Shown: positions 21,962-33,819 of the stretch, piece after piece
Numbering within the stretch: position 1 is the first letter of the stretch
Layout: each line of letters begins with the position of its first letter
Assembly (NCBI GenBank): GCA_033439295.1
Contig: JAVTLE010000013.1
Location: 2,666,001 to 2,730,000 of the forward strand
From: Deuterostichococcus epilithicus
Taxonomy: Eukaryota > Chlorophyta > Trebouxiophyceae > Prasiolales > Stichococcaceae
Length of the DNA: 64,000 bases
Reading direction: 5' to 3'
Notes under the pieces: model-generated
What the model saw: only the letters and a program-made list of their open reading frames with translations
Database searches by the model: none
What the model was told of the DNA's origin: nothing
Program-made: the position numbers and the translations under genes

Positions 21962-23546
21962 GCCCGCTCGGCCAGCGACACCCCTCTTGGTGGTTTGCAG
22001 AGCTGCGGCTGCCTTGCCGCCGCTGACTTACTTCCTCAGAGACTGGACCAGCGGGAGGCTGGCACGATGCGGCAGCGCACGCCCTGCGCACACTACAGCA
22101 GTTGGTCTGACAGGGCACATGCTGGTCTGCCACGAACACGCTGGTCCAAGACTTCAAAACGGAGCCGTGGGTGGATGTCCCGGACTGGCCATGCTGCTGC
22201 AGCAGACTGCAGCAGACAGCTGGCCATACTGCCGCGATGCTGCGGAGGCGGTCTGACGCGCACGAGGCGCCGTCCAATGTGACAGACTTCCAGCGGACTA
22301 TGCCACAAGACGGTCGCCCTTGGCCATGGCGGTGGTGAAATTGCAAAGTGAGCTCAGCGGGCCCGTGGGCCTACTGTGTGAGGGTGTTTGAACTTTCGAT
22401 CACCTTCGAGCCGCCGACGCGAGTGCCGACCGTGCGATCGGGCCTTGTTAGCTGCTCTAGAACACCTGCTGATTGGATGTTGCTTCTGCGACGCTGCCAG
22501 CGGCAGGTGCAGCTGCCACTACTGCCGGTGCAGGCTCCCGGCCACTAACTCGCGTTGCTCAGGCGATGTGTGTCCCTCTGCCGTCGCAGGCTGCGGTGTG
22601 CGCTTCGACAATGGTAACAAGGTGTCGTGACGGAGCGGCAAGTCCGCGCCGGTAGCATTCTGCACTGCTCGGCGCGCTGGCTCTGTACCTTTGCGTGTTC
22701 CAGCTCGCAAAACCCTGCCGACCAAACGGCGGGATCTTGCAATCAGATCTAATCTCCTGTGCCCGAAGATGTACTCGGTAAAGCATTCCGGTAAAGTCCG
22801 TTGTTGGTGCCACTTGCGAGTTGTCGAGTCCTCATACCCAGCCACCGAAGCGAGATGCTTCGGCTGGACGCGTGTTCTCCCCCGCTTAGTTTGCTGGAAA
22901 TTGGACAGTGCACGTGAAATCTTGCAGCCAGCGTACAGTTCCAGGCCACAACATAAAGCTGTTGTGGCTGGGGGACTGGGTATCACTGACGTCCTTGCGC
23001 TTGCTTATCGACTGAGGCAGCCATGCCAAATTGATGTGCTGCAAATGCGACACGGCATGGCGCTGTGAACCCTTCCTTGGCGAGGGTGTCGCACAATAGG
23101 GGTGCAGCAGCTTGAATATCGACGCATGCAGCAGCGCAAAATTCTCGACACGAAGATGCTCGCTGGACCAGCGGCGCAGAGGCTGTCAAAACCGGCCAGC
23201 TTGCTGGCGGATGTGCAGCACCTGCCGCGGTGCAACCTGCCTGCGGCATGTGGCCGCACCAGGAAGCACTGCAGCAGGTCTGCCTTGGCAGCGGCGCAGC
23301 GCACAGGAGTTGATGTGACGCCCCGCCAGCTGCACTCCTTGCCAGAGGTGCGCCTGGCTGCAGGGTCCTTCTCCCGAAACTCTGGAGGTCCAGAAGTCTC
23401 TTCGCTAATAATCTTACATGGAGGCAGTGTAAAACAGGCTTGAACCATGTACATCGCGCCGCGCCGGCTTGCGTGTTTGGTGTCGTGCATGATGTTGCAA
23501 ACAGGAACCACCGTTCTCAGGTTGCAGCTCTGACCCGGCCTGACAG
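21962..23546. other. Region upstream of the SET gene, no gene resolved
   Basis: About 1.6 kb precede the first recognised exon of the SET-domain gene and must contain its promoter and missing first exon(s). Short open frames occur on both strands, but none has recognisable protein features. Confidence 0.4.
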
Positions 23547-25668
23547 GGGGAACGGCTGGCAGACTGGGTACGCAGCAACGGAGGCTACGTACACCCCTCG
23601 CTGGAGCTCAGCGACGCTACTGACTGTGGCGCCAGGTGCGGGGACGGCAGGCGCAGCCACATGCCCAGTGCGTTGGACCCCACCGGGTGGCACTCGGGGC
23701 AGGTGTCGGACCACCACACGAGTTGGACATCCGTGCTGACTTCGTCAGCGCTGCCGAAGAGAGCCATCGATGCATGAGGCATGAACGTCAACCGCGCAGG
23801 GGCATCATCACGCGGGAGCCGATCCGGGATGACGAGGCACAGCTGCCACTAGTGCTGGTTCCGGAGACCCTGTACCTGACAGCGGCCGCGGCCGACAGCC
23901 TGCTGAGCCCAGCGCTGGAGGACGCCGGCCGGCCGCCGCTGCGTGACATGCTGAATGCGGGGCTCGCACTCGCGGCGCTGCTGGCGCAGCAGCGGTGATC
24001 TAGACTGTCATGCAGTCCAGCTTTTGAACTCGAGGCCATGACGGTTGCCATGAATGCTGGCAGAAGTCATGCGAGCAGCCGTGCCGGTGCTTGCGCTGCC
24101 TAGGTCTCCCCGCAGAACAGCGTCCTGAGTCGTCAATCGTGGCCAGCCTGCAAAAATGCGTTGCTTGACAGCGCAGTGGCATCTGCAGGCGAGCAGGACC
24201 GGACGCCTTCTTCGCGCCGTACATGGCGGCCCTGCCGACGCAGCCGCCGTGTCCGTGGCTGCTGTCCGCAAACCAGCTGAATTCTGCCGTGCAAGGCCTC
24301 CGTGAGCCAGATTTCTCTGCAATCCTGTTATCGCTCCAGGCAAATTGCTTGTTGTCGCCGCCTCGATACCCCTCTCAGCCCTCCATCTCCGCACGGTCTT
24401 TGCGACATCGTGGCATGGCCGATTTAGCCCCAGAGCCGTGAGGACTACATAGTTGAGATATCCCCCCGCAGGGCTGGGGTGGCTGCAGAGGCGGCGGTGG
24501 GCAGCGGAGGCCCGCGACGCCGCGGACCATGCCCGACAGCAGTCCCAGGCCGCAGCAGCGGCGCTGGCGCCCATCTATGATTTGGACCCCGACGACATTG
24601 CCTGGGGTGGGCCTGCAAGCAGTTGCTTGATTGTCTATGCGCACTTTGAAGAACAGCGGCACAAGTGGCGGATCTCCAGCTGCTGTCTGCGGCATGCTCT
24701 GGGTGCCGGACTGTGGTCTGTCCCTGCAGACAGCACAGCATGCAGGCCCCGAGTTGCTGTGGGACCCTGCTGCAGGCATGGGGCAGATAGCATCGCGCGC
24801 ATTTGGCGGGTTTGAGGACCCGGGCCTGGCTCCTTTCATAGACCTGATGAACCACGCCGACGAGGCGCAGCACCCTCTTGGGTGAGCCGCAGTTCCATCA
24901 CGGAACTGCTTCCAGTAACGACTGGTGCTCCCCAAGTACCGAACGCCTCCTCTTGTTGTCAGACGCGGAGTGACTCTTTCATGGCGATGGACCGCTGGGA
25001 GCATTGCTGCTGTGCAGGCTGCTTTCCCGCTGATTGTGAGTGCACATGGGCATGCCGCAGGGTCCAGGATGATGCCAATCTGCCTGCGGGCGGGGTGCAC
25101 TACGCCATCTTTTCTCTGTGGGAAGGTGGGGCTCTCTGCCGGTGGAGCTGGCAAGTAATGCGTGTGACGCATCGCACCGCTGTTCGCCGTCAGCGGCCGC
25201 TGCACCTTGTACTGCGATCGCTCCTGTATCATTGCTGCAGCTTGCCAGGGCACGAGTGGTCTCGAGATCGATTCGTTCGAACCTGCAAATGACAGGCGCT
25301 TGGCATGTGGCGCAGGCCGGCCCAGGGAGCTGAAGGCGGGCCAGGAACTGTACATCTCCTACCAAGTACGAGATACCGCCTCGCCGTGACGGTTTTTGGG
25401 ATTGAACAAAATGGCAGGATTCGATGGTGGCCATGCACGCAGATCTGCCGAGTGGACTCTGCAGCTTCGCCACCAATCTGGAATCCGCCAATGCGGAGTC
25501 TGGATGAAACCACTCAGTGCCTCGTTGTCAGATGCGATGGACCCGTACTGCTCACGCTCACGCACATGGTCGGTGCTGCAGGTGCTGGAGCACGGGATGA
25601 GCGCGCTGAACGTGTGGCTCAACTTCGGCCTGGCGAGCTCCACAGCAGACGCGAGCTCCGCCGCGACT
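23547..25668 (+). CDS. SET-domain protein methyltransferase (Rubisco LSMT/SETD3-like), ends unresolved
   Basis: Eight exons join in phase (23547-23635, 23800-23994, 24189-24301, 24472-24606, 24776-24881, 25061-25141, 25326-25365, 25582-25668), 282 codons. The order is typical of the split-SET lysine/histidine methyltransferases: LADWVRSNGGYVHPSLEL, RGIITREPIR, VPETLYLT, FFAPYMAALP, WAAEARD-rich iSET region, MGQIASRAFGGFEDPG, FIDLMNHADEA (the NH substrate/SAM motif), ELKAGQELYISYQ (GEE/SYG motif, with Gln for Gly), and ALNVWLNFGLAS. Exon 25061-25141 was chosen because it restores the expected spacing between the NH and SYG motifs. The first exon and the region after 25668 were not identified; no Rubisco-substrate-binding domain was seen. 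Plant members act in chloroplast stroma or cytosol. Confidence 0.85.
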
Positions 25669-26828
25669 GTGCGGGTAGGGGGGTTTTGTCATGCATGATG
25701 GTGCTCAGAGCCTCCTGCACTCAATTCAGCGACAGCGACACCGCGCTGCCGTTTCAAAGCAGTGTTCACATGCATGCGCAGATGTATGCCCACCACCAGC
25801 TGTGCAGACCACGCCCATCTATGCACAGCCCTTCAGCAGGCCCACCTAGAGTCGATCCCACTCAAGCGGTCCGGCCTGGGTTTGTGCATTCTCTAGTGAG
25901 AAATGCAGGTGGCATCCAAAGCCCTTCTGCTGGACGAAACTCCAGACGGGAAGCCACCAGGACGGCATGCGCCGCTGCTGCCAGGCTGGGACCGCTGGAG
26001 CCGGCATGTGCGCCGGGTGTTGCGCTGATGGCACAGCGTGCTGGTACAAGGAACAATTTCGTGGCTGCTGTGGGTTTTCTTTTTTTTGGGAGTTTCGTGG
26101 GTCGAGCAAGTTTTTAGTCTTGACACGATTGCAATATTTGTGAGGCCGCATGGTTCAGCAGTGTTTTTTCGAATTTCTGGAGGGATTATGTTCGCCAACA
26201 AGCTGCATGGCTATTTTTTGGGCGGCGGCGCACATGCCGTATGCAAGCTTCAGTACAATCCTGGTCGAATTTAGCCTTCGCTACACAGTTGCACTCATTC
26301 AAAAGTTTGATGGCAGGTGCTGGCAAGTGGAGCATCTTTTATGCATGCGGATCATCGTCTTGCTGTCACATTCTGGCGCTTGTAAAATGTCACCAAAACA
26401 ACCCAACGCTGCTGTCCTGAGCAACATCAAGTGCAGCAAGCTTCCAAACCAACACAAGCACGAGATACATCCTCTGCAGTCAACTGCATGCTGCCTCAGA
26501 TTGACGGTCAACCTCCACTGCACGTCGTCATCGCTTCCGCTCAACACTCCCTGCATATGCAGCCGCCCTGTGCGCGAGCCTCCCAGACGGACGGTGCCTC
26601 AACTGCGCCTGAGCTGGGGCTGTGCCACGTCTGCAGCGCACGCTGCCGTCCACGGGCATCGTGTGTCCTCCAAGACGCTTTCTGGCGCCCTGTACTGCAA
26701 CCACAGCAGCTGAGCAGCAGCGGCGACGCAGTAGGGCCAGCTGCCGCCAGGGCGCCTCCTCCCGCTATGCACAGCCGCAGCCGTTATTGGCAGCCGGAAG
26801 TAGCGCCGCAGCCGTAGAAATTCCTGCC
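25669..26828. other. Convergent intergenic region
   Basis: It lies between the last recognised SET-gene exon and the stop of the minus-strand membrane-protein gene. It may hold further SET-gene exons and both 3' UTRs. It is less GC-rich around 26040-26480, with an 8-T run near 26070-26090. Nothing else was supported. Confidence 0.4.
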
Positions 26829-27601
26829 TCACTCGTCGCCAGACACACCAGCCTTGATGTACAGCAGCAGCGCTGCGGCGGCCCACGGCCAGATGCCGAC
26901 GTCCAGCAGCGCGCCCAGCAGCCAGGCCAGCCTGTCGTCCGCCGTGCGCAGCGCCAGGTTGACGACTGCGGGCCATGGCAGCAGCATCAGGATAGTTAGG
27001 TGATCTGAAACTTCAGCTCGTCGCCCACCGTGCGCAGCGCCATGTTGGTCACTGCCCGTCAGAAGTGCGGCAACACTGTGGACTGGTCGCTCCGCACCAG
27101 ATAGAGGCTTTCTTCATTCTGTGTTTGCATAAAGTTTCAACGATTCATGACACTTCTGAATGATGACCGCCACGCTCGGAAAAGAAGAACCCCACATTGC
27201 AAACACCTAATTGCCAACTTCAAGCGCAAATCATGCGGTGTCTGGGGTCTGAGACTGCCATGTGCAGCAGCTGAGTGCAGAAGCAGCATATGCGAACAAA
27301 GACATCATGACGTTGAGGCACTCAAGCAGTCAGTGCACCTGACATCGAAGTCAGCAATGCTGTGTTTTTTTCTGGACTAATGAAGCAGTGGCACTGCACT
27401 GCCGCGAGATGTCTGCAAGAGCGCGCCCACTGCTTTTGAATTGAGCGAGTGCATTAGCGAGTGCAACTTGGTATGATTAGTGGGCAGGGCGGGTGAATGG
27501 CGCACCCGGCAGACTGTCGATGATTTTGTAGATGAGGTAGAGGTAGCAGCGTAGTACACTGAATAGAAGCCCAGCAGCAGCAGCCACAGCCGGCCACCGA
27601 T
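26829..27601 (-). CDS. Unknown multi-pass membrane protein, C-terminal exons
   Basis: Two exons join in phase: 27506-27601 and 26829-26965 (stop). They encode (R)WPAVAAAAGLLFSVLRCY, LYLIYKIIDSLP, then VVNLALRTADDRLAWLLGAL, LDVGIWPWAAAALLLYIKAG and a short tail ending in DE. At least two strong transmembrane helices flank a conserved-looking charged LRTADDRLAW loop. I do not recognise the family. Earlier exons probably lie at 27.8-28.1 kb, where the minus strand reads GLISRLNDSLGARPLRDLAQ, but that stretch also has an open plus-strand frame and could not be joined. Confidence 0.6.
27005..27056 (-). repeat. Echo of the membrane-protein last exon start
   Basis: The minus strand has an AG acceptor followed by VTNMALRTVGDEL-type codons, copying the start of exon 26829-26965 (VVNLALRTADDRL). 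The copy starts at 27051, 86 bases upstream of the real acceptor. It could also be an alternative exon start, but its frame ends shortly after. Confidence 0.8.
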
Positions 27602-28962
27602 CTCACGCTACGCAGCACTGTCTTTATCAGCAGCACTGTCTTCATCATTGCTCAACTAATTGACAACATCTAGTTGCCAGTTGGCGCCACCAGGCAACAT
27701 GCTTTGGAGACCGCTCGTTCCATCATCTTCGAGAGGAATGCCTGCTGACCACTGCCGAAATGTTACCATGCTGCTGTGCAACTAGCAGGTGCCTGCCAAG
27801 CCAGCCGTGCTGCCTGGCAGGGTGCTTCCAAGCACGGTATTTTTCGATCAAGCTTATAAAGCTGAAACGTGTGCAACGGCCTCGCCTCCTTGACGCGGCG
27901 GACTTGGGCCAGGTCGCGCAGAGGGCGCGCGCCCAGCGAGTCGTTGAGTCTGGAGATCAAGCCCAGTGGGCGGCGGGCAGCGTGCGGCGTTTGCTGGCCG
28001 CCGGCTTCGTGGTCGTCATGACCGGGTCGCTCATTGCCGCCGGGCCCGCCCTGCGCGCAGCGCACCGCCTGCAGCGCGCCCCTGCGGCAAGTCAGGAGCA
28101 CTGCAGGTGGGGTATCAGCAGGAGCTGCTGCATGACAAGGACACAGCCGTAGGATCTCAAGTGAGGGACCACAAGAAAGTGCTTTGTAATCGACTGTGCT
28201 GATGCTGCAGGAAGGGCGCATTGGCCGCTACATACATGCACTGCCGCCAGGAGCTGCAGGCATGCGCAATTTTTTTACACGAGCGTGTGGGGTGTAGCTG
28301 ACTTGGTGCCTCATGCATGATGACGACCCGAGTGCGGATTGTACATTTTGCGAGGTTGGAGGCCATTCAACAGATTCATAGGACATGCAACAATGTCGTT
28401 ACCACGGGCAGAGGCTCCCGATAGCCTGAGGGGAAAGAGAGTGACACGCTGTCGATCCGCTAAGCGTCTCTTGGAGCTGCATTCAAGCTCAACACATTAC
28501 CTGCTGGTCGGTCGATGCTTCAAGGCTGAGCTGACCGGCAGCCTTAGTGGCTTGGCACCTGCTGCTAGCGGCAGGGCCGCTAGTCGCAGCGATGTTGCGC
28601 AGAAGAGCATGGTGCAACTGTTGCGAACCTCAAAGGTTTGCCCGTGGAGGGATATAGTTGCTGAGCCCTCATAGGTGTGCCCTCAATCAGCAGCTTCGTC
28701 GAGAGGTCCGCCGATTACTCGCATGGCGGTCATTACGCGGCAGAACTTCACTCAGGCGAGGCTCGGACAGAGAGCAACACGACATCCAATTCAATGTCCA
28801 AGGGGCAGGTCTGAAAGTGCAACATGGGGCTGGTCTCACTGCCTGGAGTTGGGGCAGAACTTTGTACTGAACAGCTAGCAATAATACTGCAATGCTGCAG
28901 TTGTTTGTACACACGCAAGCAGTCCTGCAGGCTTGCTAGACCAGTGGCATCACAGGCCATCG
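27602..28962. other. Region with unresolved 5' exons
   Basis: It should contain the missing 5' exons and promoter of the membrane-protein gene and the 3' UTR of the alpha/beta-hydrolase gene. At 27870-28100 both strands are open with high third-position GC; the plus-strand reading includes a hydrophobic run (LLAAGFVVVMTGSLIAAG). No choice between strands could be made. Confidence 0.35.
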
Positions 28963-31833
28963 TCAGACGCGCGTGACCTTCGACACTGCAGGGATGCCGC
29001 TCAACACGAAGTCCCGCACCAGTGCATTGAATGTCGCAGCCTCCTCCAGGTACAGCCAGTGGTTGCAGCCCTCAAACACCACCTGCACGTATGCAGCGGG
29101 CGGCTTTGTTACACATGACCTGAGCCAGCATGCCGACAGCCCAAGGAATTCGGCGTGTTTTGTTCACGTGCGAGAGCGGAACGAGCAGCAGCCGTCATGA
29201 AATGGCTCCCACCGCTGCGCTCAGCCGAAGGGTCGCACCGTGTGGCAGTTGGGGATGAGCTCGCCGACGGCGCGGCAACCGGCCTCCGGGAAGACCCCCG
29301 ACTGCTCGCCGATGAGGTTTAAGCAAGGCACCCGTATGTGCGGCAGCAGCGGCCGCCAGTCCAGCTGCGACACACAGACAGCAGTCGTCATGAGCACTGC
29401 ATGTGGTGCAGCAGCGCAGCGCAGTATGCGTCTCTCAGTGCCGCATCATGGCTGCTGAGTACGAACTCAGGGCTGGACAGCACAGGTGCAAGGCTTCAAT
29501 AAAGTGCACATTTGACAAGATTGCTCAGATCGAGCACGAGTCCTTGTGCTGGACGCCAGGCTGCTCGTCTGCGTGTGGTCGGCTATGAGGTGCGCCAGCA
29601 TGCTGGGGTCAAATGAATCAGACAGTACAAAACCCAACAAAACCGCCTCTTTCATCGGCGCCTCACCTGCGTGTGGTCCGCCATGAGGCGCGCCAGCGCT
29701 GCGGGATCTGCCTTGAGCGTCTCCCGCACCAGCACCTCTCCCACCTCCTGCCCCAGCGGCTTGCTCACGCATCCTGTCAGGTTGCCCTGTGGCAGAATGC
29801 ATCCAGGTAATGGAGCGCGCGCCAGCGCAGCAGGACAGTGTCCGGCTTTGCTGTGTTGTGCCATGTAAACCGTGCACAACTCGGCTTGAGCCGGCGTGCC
29901 GAGCGCTTTCGGCCGGTCAGGCCTCTTTGATTCCAGTAGAAAGCTCGAAAGATTACCCTACAAAGGCCTGTAGCCAACACCGCCATGCCCTGCATCTGCT
30001 CAGATGGCAGTCCAAGGGGCATTGTAGCTAATTTCGCTCAGGGTTGTTGCTCACCTCGGCAACGCTCTGGAAGTCGTAGTGCAGCTGCATCTGTAGCCGC
30101 GTGAGCGACACCGCATCGAAGCAGCCTCTCGATCCCAGGCTCCAGTCCTCTGCCCTGTTCTGTGGGATTGACATTTTGCCGCGTGTCAGACTGAGAAGAA
30201 GTATGGCACCTCACGAAATCCACTGCGCGGTGCGAGATACAGGTTCAGTTTCGATTGGGCGACCTCACGAGACCTCAGGGTAATGGTGCACTGTGGGACT
30301 GTGTGAGCACCAAGTTTCTAACAGCACCGTAATGTGGGACGGGCTTGCAGGGCTCCCCAACCAACCCTAAACCATTCAAGTGTCCACCTGCAGAGGGACC
30401 TGGTCCACGTAGACCGCCTTTGAGATGCGGGCGTCACCAAACAGCTCCATGTAGTTCCATATGAGCGACGCGCCCATGGAACAACCCACGAGGGTGACAA
30501 GCTGTCCAAAGCACAAAGCGAGCGTCCTCAGCCAGTGTCGCCAGTCAGGTGAGTGCCGCGGCCGTGGCACGGCCACGAGGGTTGCCAGCTGTCCTCAGCA
30601 GACAGAACGTCATCAGCTGTTGGCGGCTTAGTCAGGCAGCCCTCGTTCGGTCCTCAGTCAGTGCCGCGTGGCCGGGCATCACGGCTGCTGCCTTCTGACA
30701 GCTGGCGCGCTCTGACATGCACAGCTCCTCTCAACTCCTCAACAGCTGCCACGACGGCTGGACAGACAGGTGCGGAGGCCCTACAGCATTTGCATGGCAG
30801 CCGGTGTTCACTCACACACACCGATCTAAACTGACCTGCAGGTCTAGGGCCTCCAGGAAGTCGCGCAGGTCTGCTGCCAGCCGAGCCACATGGTATCCCT
30901 GCATGTTGGCATCATTGAGCGCCCAGTTTGCTCAGACGGAAGATGATGATGGGAGGCAATAGCCTTGCACAGAGTGGGAACGTCCGTCGCAGCATGCGAG
31001 CACAGCAGTGCAGGACCTGCAGTGTCAGCTTGGACATGCAACCAATTCATCAAGACAGTCCGGGGCCGAATATGAATGCCGGCAGCAGTGGTCGTGAGAC
31101 ACTCACATATGTCGGGCGGCCAGAGTCGCCGTGAAAGCGCAGGTCCAGGCAGTACACCCTGCAGCTCCGTCCCAGCGCCTGCGCGACGCCATCACAGCTC
31201 GCTTCCGTCTCTAGGGCTGCTATCAATCCTAGCCAGTTGTGCGCCGAAGCGCATTTGCTCTCAGGTGTGCACGCGGTCTGTGCTGCTCATGGGGGCAGGC
31301 AGATGCAACCTTACTTGTGCATTGCGCTCAAAGTAGTGGCGGCTGCCGCTCCATCCTGCATGGGATATGCAGTGTATTGGCCGCGCAAACTGGGCTGCGA
31401 CCTCTGATGCAGGCCCGGTGCATGCACTGGCCAAAAAGGATTCGCTACTTCGTGAAAGAGGAAGAGCTGCAACGCAAATAATAAGGTCAGCAAGTCGTTA
31501 GTGATAAACACTGACTCATGCACACCGTGGATGAGGACGATTACGGGCCCTGCCTTGCCGAAGACATCGTACGCCTGCCCAGCCAGCACAACACATTTTC
31601 AGTGCGTTCTGACGACTCGGTCATGCTCTGGAAACCCTTTCCATGTGCCTACAGGAGCACCCTTGACTACAGCATGCTCGCACCAGCTGCACTCCGTCGT
31701 TGGACGTGATGAACTGTGTTTCGGTGACAAGAGCACGCGCCGCCGCCGCCAGATCCGTTGGCGGCAGGCCCAGCGATGCCGTCGATTCAGCTGACCGCAG
31801 CGTGCCGCCGCCCTGTGATCGGCATATCGGCAT
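28963..31833 (-). CDS. Alpha/beta-hydrolase fold protein
   Basis: Complete ten-exon model (31684-31833, 31526-31574, 31315-31355, 31107-31178, 30836-30898, 30388-30501, 30055-30159, 29667-29786, 29239-29364, 28963-29082), 319 residues, all in phase. Seen in order: FITSNDGVQL strand, FGKAGPVIVLIHGWSGSRHY oxyanion-hole HG motif, VYCLDLRFHGDSGRP, nucleophile elbow GCSMGAS (Ser), lid region, VPCLNLIGEQSGVFP, and catalytic His in FEGCNHWLYLEEAATFN. The fold and order match epoxide hydrolase/haloperoxidase-like enzymes; the substrate is unknown. The usual acidic residue after the sixth strand is not obvious (GEQSG rather than a GxxD pattern). The ATG at 31833 is used; residues 1-35 are Ser/Ala-rich and may include a targeting signal. 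Confidence 0.92.
29573..29620 (-). repeat. Echo of a hydrolase exon end
   Basis: The minus strand reads DPSMLAHLIADHTQ, copying the end of exon 29667-29786 (DPAALARLMADHTQ followed by a GTGAGG donor). The copy lies in the following intron, about 85 bases on, and has lost the donor (ACGAGC follows). Confidence 0.88.
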
Positions 31834-32779
31834 TCTGAGTCGTTGAGGCAACGGGATCCCGCATGCAATTCATTCCACCGACATGGGCACTGAGGCAAAG
31901 GTAGCAGGTGCGGCAGAGAGTATGGTCCACAGACGCAATCGCGTAGCTGTGAAGAGATGTTCGTTTTGCATGTGTGTGCAAGCCAGACTTGAGTGTCGTG
32001 TCCATCAACCTGACGAGACCCTTCTCAAGGTGAAGACGCTGAGCTGCAGTGCACAGTCGAGGCAAGCACCTGAGAATACGCAGTGCCCATCGGCCGCTGA
32101 GGCATACCAGTCGCCTTTGTATCGCCTGTGAGTGTTATTGATGGCTTTCAGGTATCCCAGACAAAGCTGGATCGTCAGCCGGACGTGCTGCCCCAGCAGA
32201 TAGTGTGGCTACTGGGATCCACGGAACTGCCTGTCCCGGGCAGGTCACGCCCACAGCGCGTTGCAGGAAGGACAAAACGCAGTGGTGAAGGTGGTCAAAG
32301 GAAACGTGCGGTGCTCAGCGATCACAGCAGAGAGTGGGCTCAGCTACTATGCATGCATTTGAATGGTGCAGTCTGATCAGGGTTTACAGCGGCGCTGAAG
32401 CAGTGTCCTGCTCTAGGAAAGTAGGTAGTTCATACGCGAAAGCTGCCCGATTCATCACGTGGCTTCTGCAAGACCCAGCGATGCAATTCCATGCTTCCAC
32501 GCGTTAGAAGCTCGTGACGAAAGCCTGGCAGGCGGCATGCAATTGCTCTGGCGGCACCAGCGTTCTGCAGTGATTTCCCCACACCGGCTGCAGAGCTACG
32601 AATACCAGCACCAGGTTCTCGCAGCTCGTCAGCCTACGCTCCGGATGCTTACTAGCCACTTAACATGGCAGCTCATTCGTAAGCCTGCATCCCACAGATA
32701 AGTGCAGTCAGCATGATGGCCAGCTTTCAACTCCAGACCCACGACGCTCCAAACCGAATGCAGCGGAAACCAGCAAACC
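31834..32779. other. Intergenic region: hydrolase promoter and FUS-like gene 3' UTR
   Basis: Both flanking genes are on the minus strand. Short open frames are present on both strands. No exon, RNA gene or repeat was supported. Confidence 0.4.
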
Positions 32780-33819
32780 TTAGTATCTGCCGCCGCCACC
32801 ACCGCCACCGCCGTATGAGCCGCCGCCGCCCCCGCCATACGAGCCACCGCCACCGTACGAGCCGCCGCCGCCGCCTGACCTGCCGCCTCCCCCATATCCA
32901 CCGCCGCCACCGCCATAACCGCCGCCGCCGCCGCCGCGGTCGTCTCTCCTGCCGCCGCCGCCGCCATAGCTGCCGCCGCCGCCGCCGCCGTAGCCGCCTC
33001 CCCTATCATATCCACCGCCGCCACCGCCGCCTCGGTCGTAGCGGCCGCCACCCCTGCCGCCACCACGGCCGCCGCGGCCGCCACCATAGCCTCCGCCACC
33101 GCGGGCGTATGGATCCTCGTCCTTCTTCTCGGCTAGGCTGACTTTGATGGTGTTGCCTGTTCGAACGATTCAATGCGGACGTCACCACTGTTCGTGTGAC
33201 AGCAGGGAGGTGGAATGTTCAGTTTGCACAGCTTGCGCGGTCCGATTAAAGTGAGCTGCACGTGCGCATGCAGCTCGTGCTGCAGTTGACCTCTGGGGAC
33301 ACGCAATATGTGACTGAAGCACACAGTGCTCAGCCTGCAGGCAATGTGAGTGAAGGCACCTTTGAACTCCTTGCCGTCAAACCACTGCACGGCAGAGGCC
33401 GCAGAGAAGGGGTCCTCGTACGTCACGGTGCCATCGCCCTTCAGCTGGCCGGTGGCCTTGTCCTTGTAGAGCCAAACCTGCAGGACCATGCCAGGATTTG
33501 CCGCAAGGAAAACATCATGGCAGGCTCATGCGGCGTGCAACAACGTGCGGCGTACGAGAACGCTGCTCAATGCGGTGCACTGCTGGTGCGCTCTGGATGC
33601 CTGCCCTTGCTTGTAACTCTGGCCGTTTCAACGCATAGGGATTGAGGGAGGGAGGGAGGACACCTTTTTCTGGTTCTTCTTCTTGTCAAACTTGACAACG
33701 CCAATGGAGCCAAAGTGCTCAGCCACCTCCTCAATCGTGACGTTCGTCGGCAGACCGGTCACATACACCATGTCCGTGTCCGGCAGCTCGAACGACAGGG
33801 TATCAGGGTTGTACGCCAT
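32780..33819 (-). CDS. FUS/TAF15-like RRM and glycine-rich RNA-binding protein
   Basis: Complete three-exon gene (33664-33819, 33360-33477, 32780-33156), 216 residues. One RRM (about residues 18-103) has the FET-family form: [20 protein letters not shown] (RNP2 side), then [39 protein letters not shown], and [13 protein letters not shown]. This matches the FUS/EWS/TAF15 RRM, including the KxLKG(E/D)xTV(S/T)(F/Y) core. The rest is a Gly/Tyr/Arg tail of [12 protein letters not shown] and RGG/RDDRGG units ending in GRY. RGG/YG tails bind RNA and drive condensation in known members; nuclear RNA processing or stress granules are inferred. Unlike animal FET and plant TAF15 proteins, no RanBP2 zinc finger is present. 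Confidence 0.93.

Noticed and set aside
27760-28152. Plus-strand frame with a hydrophobic segment (VVVMTGSLIAAG)
   Set aside because: Both strands are equally open; no splice partner on the plus strand was found, while minus-strand neighbours need 5' exons here. Left undecided and not called.
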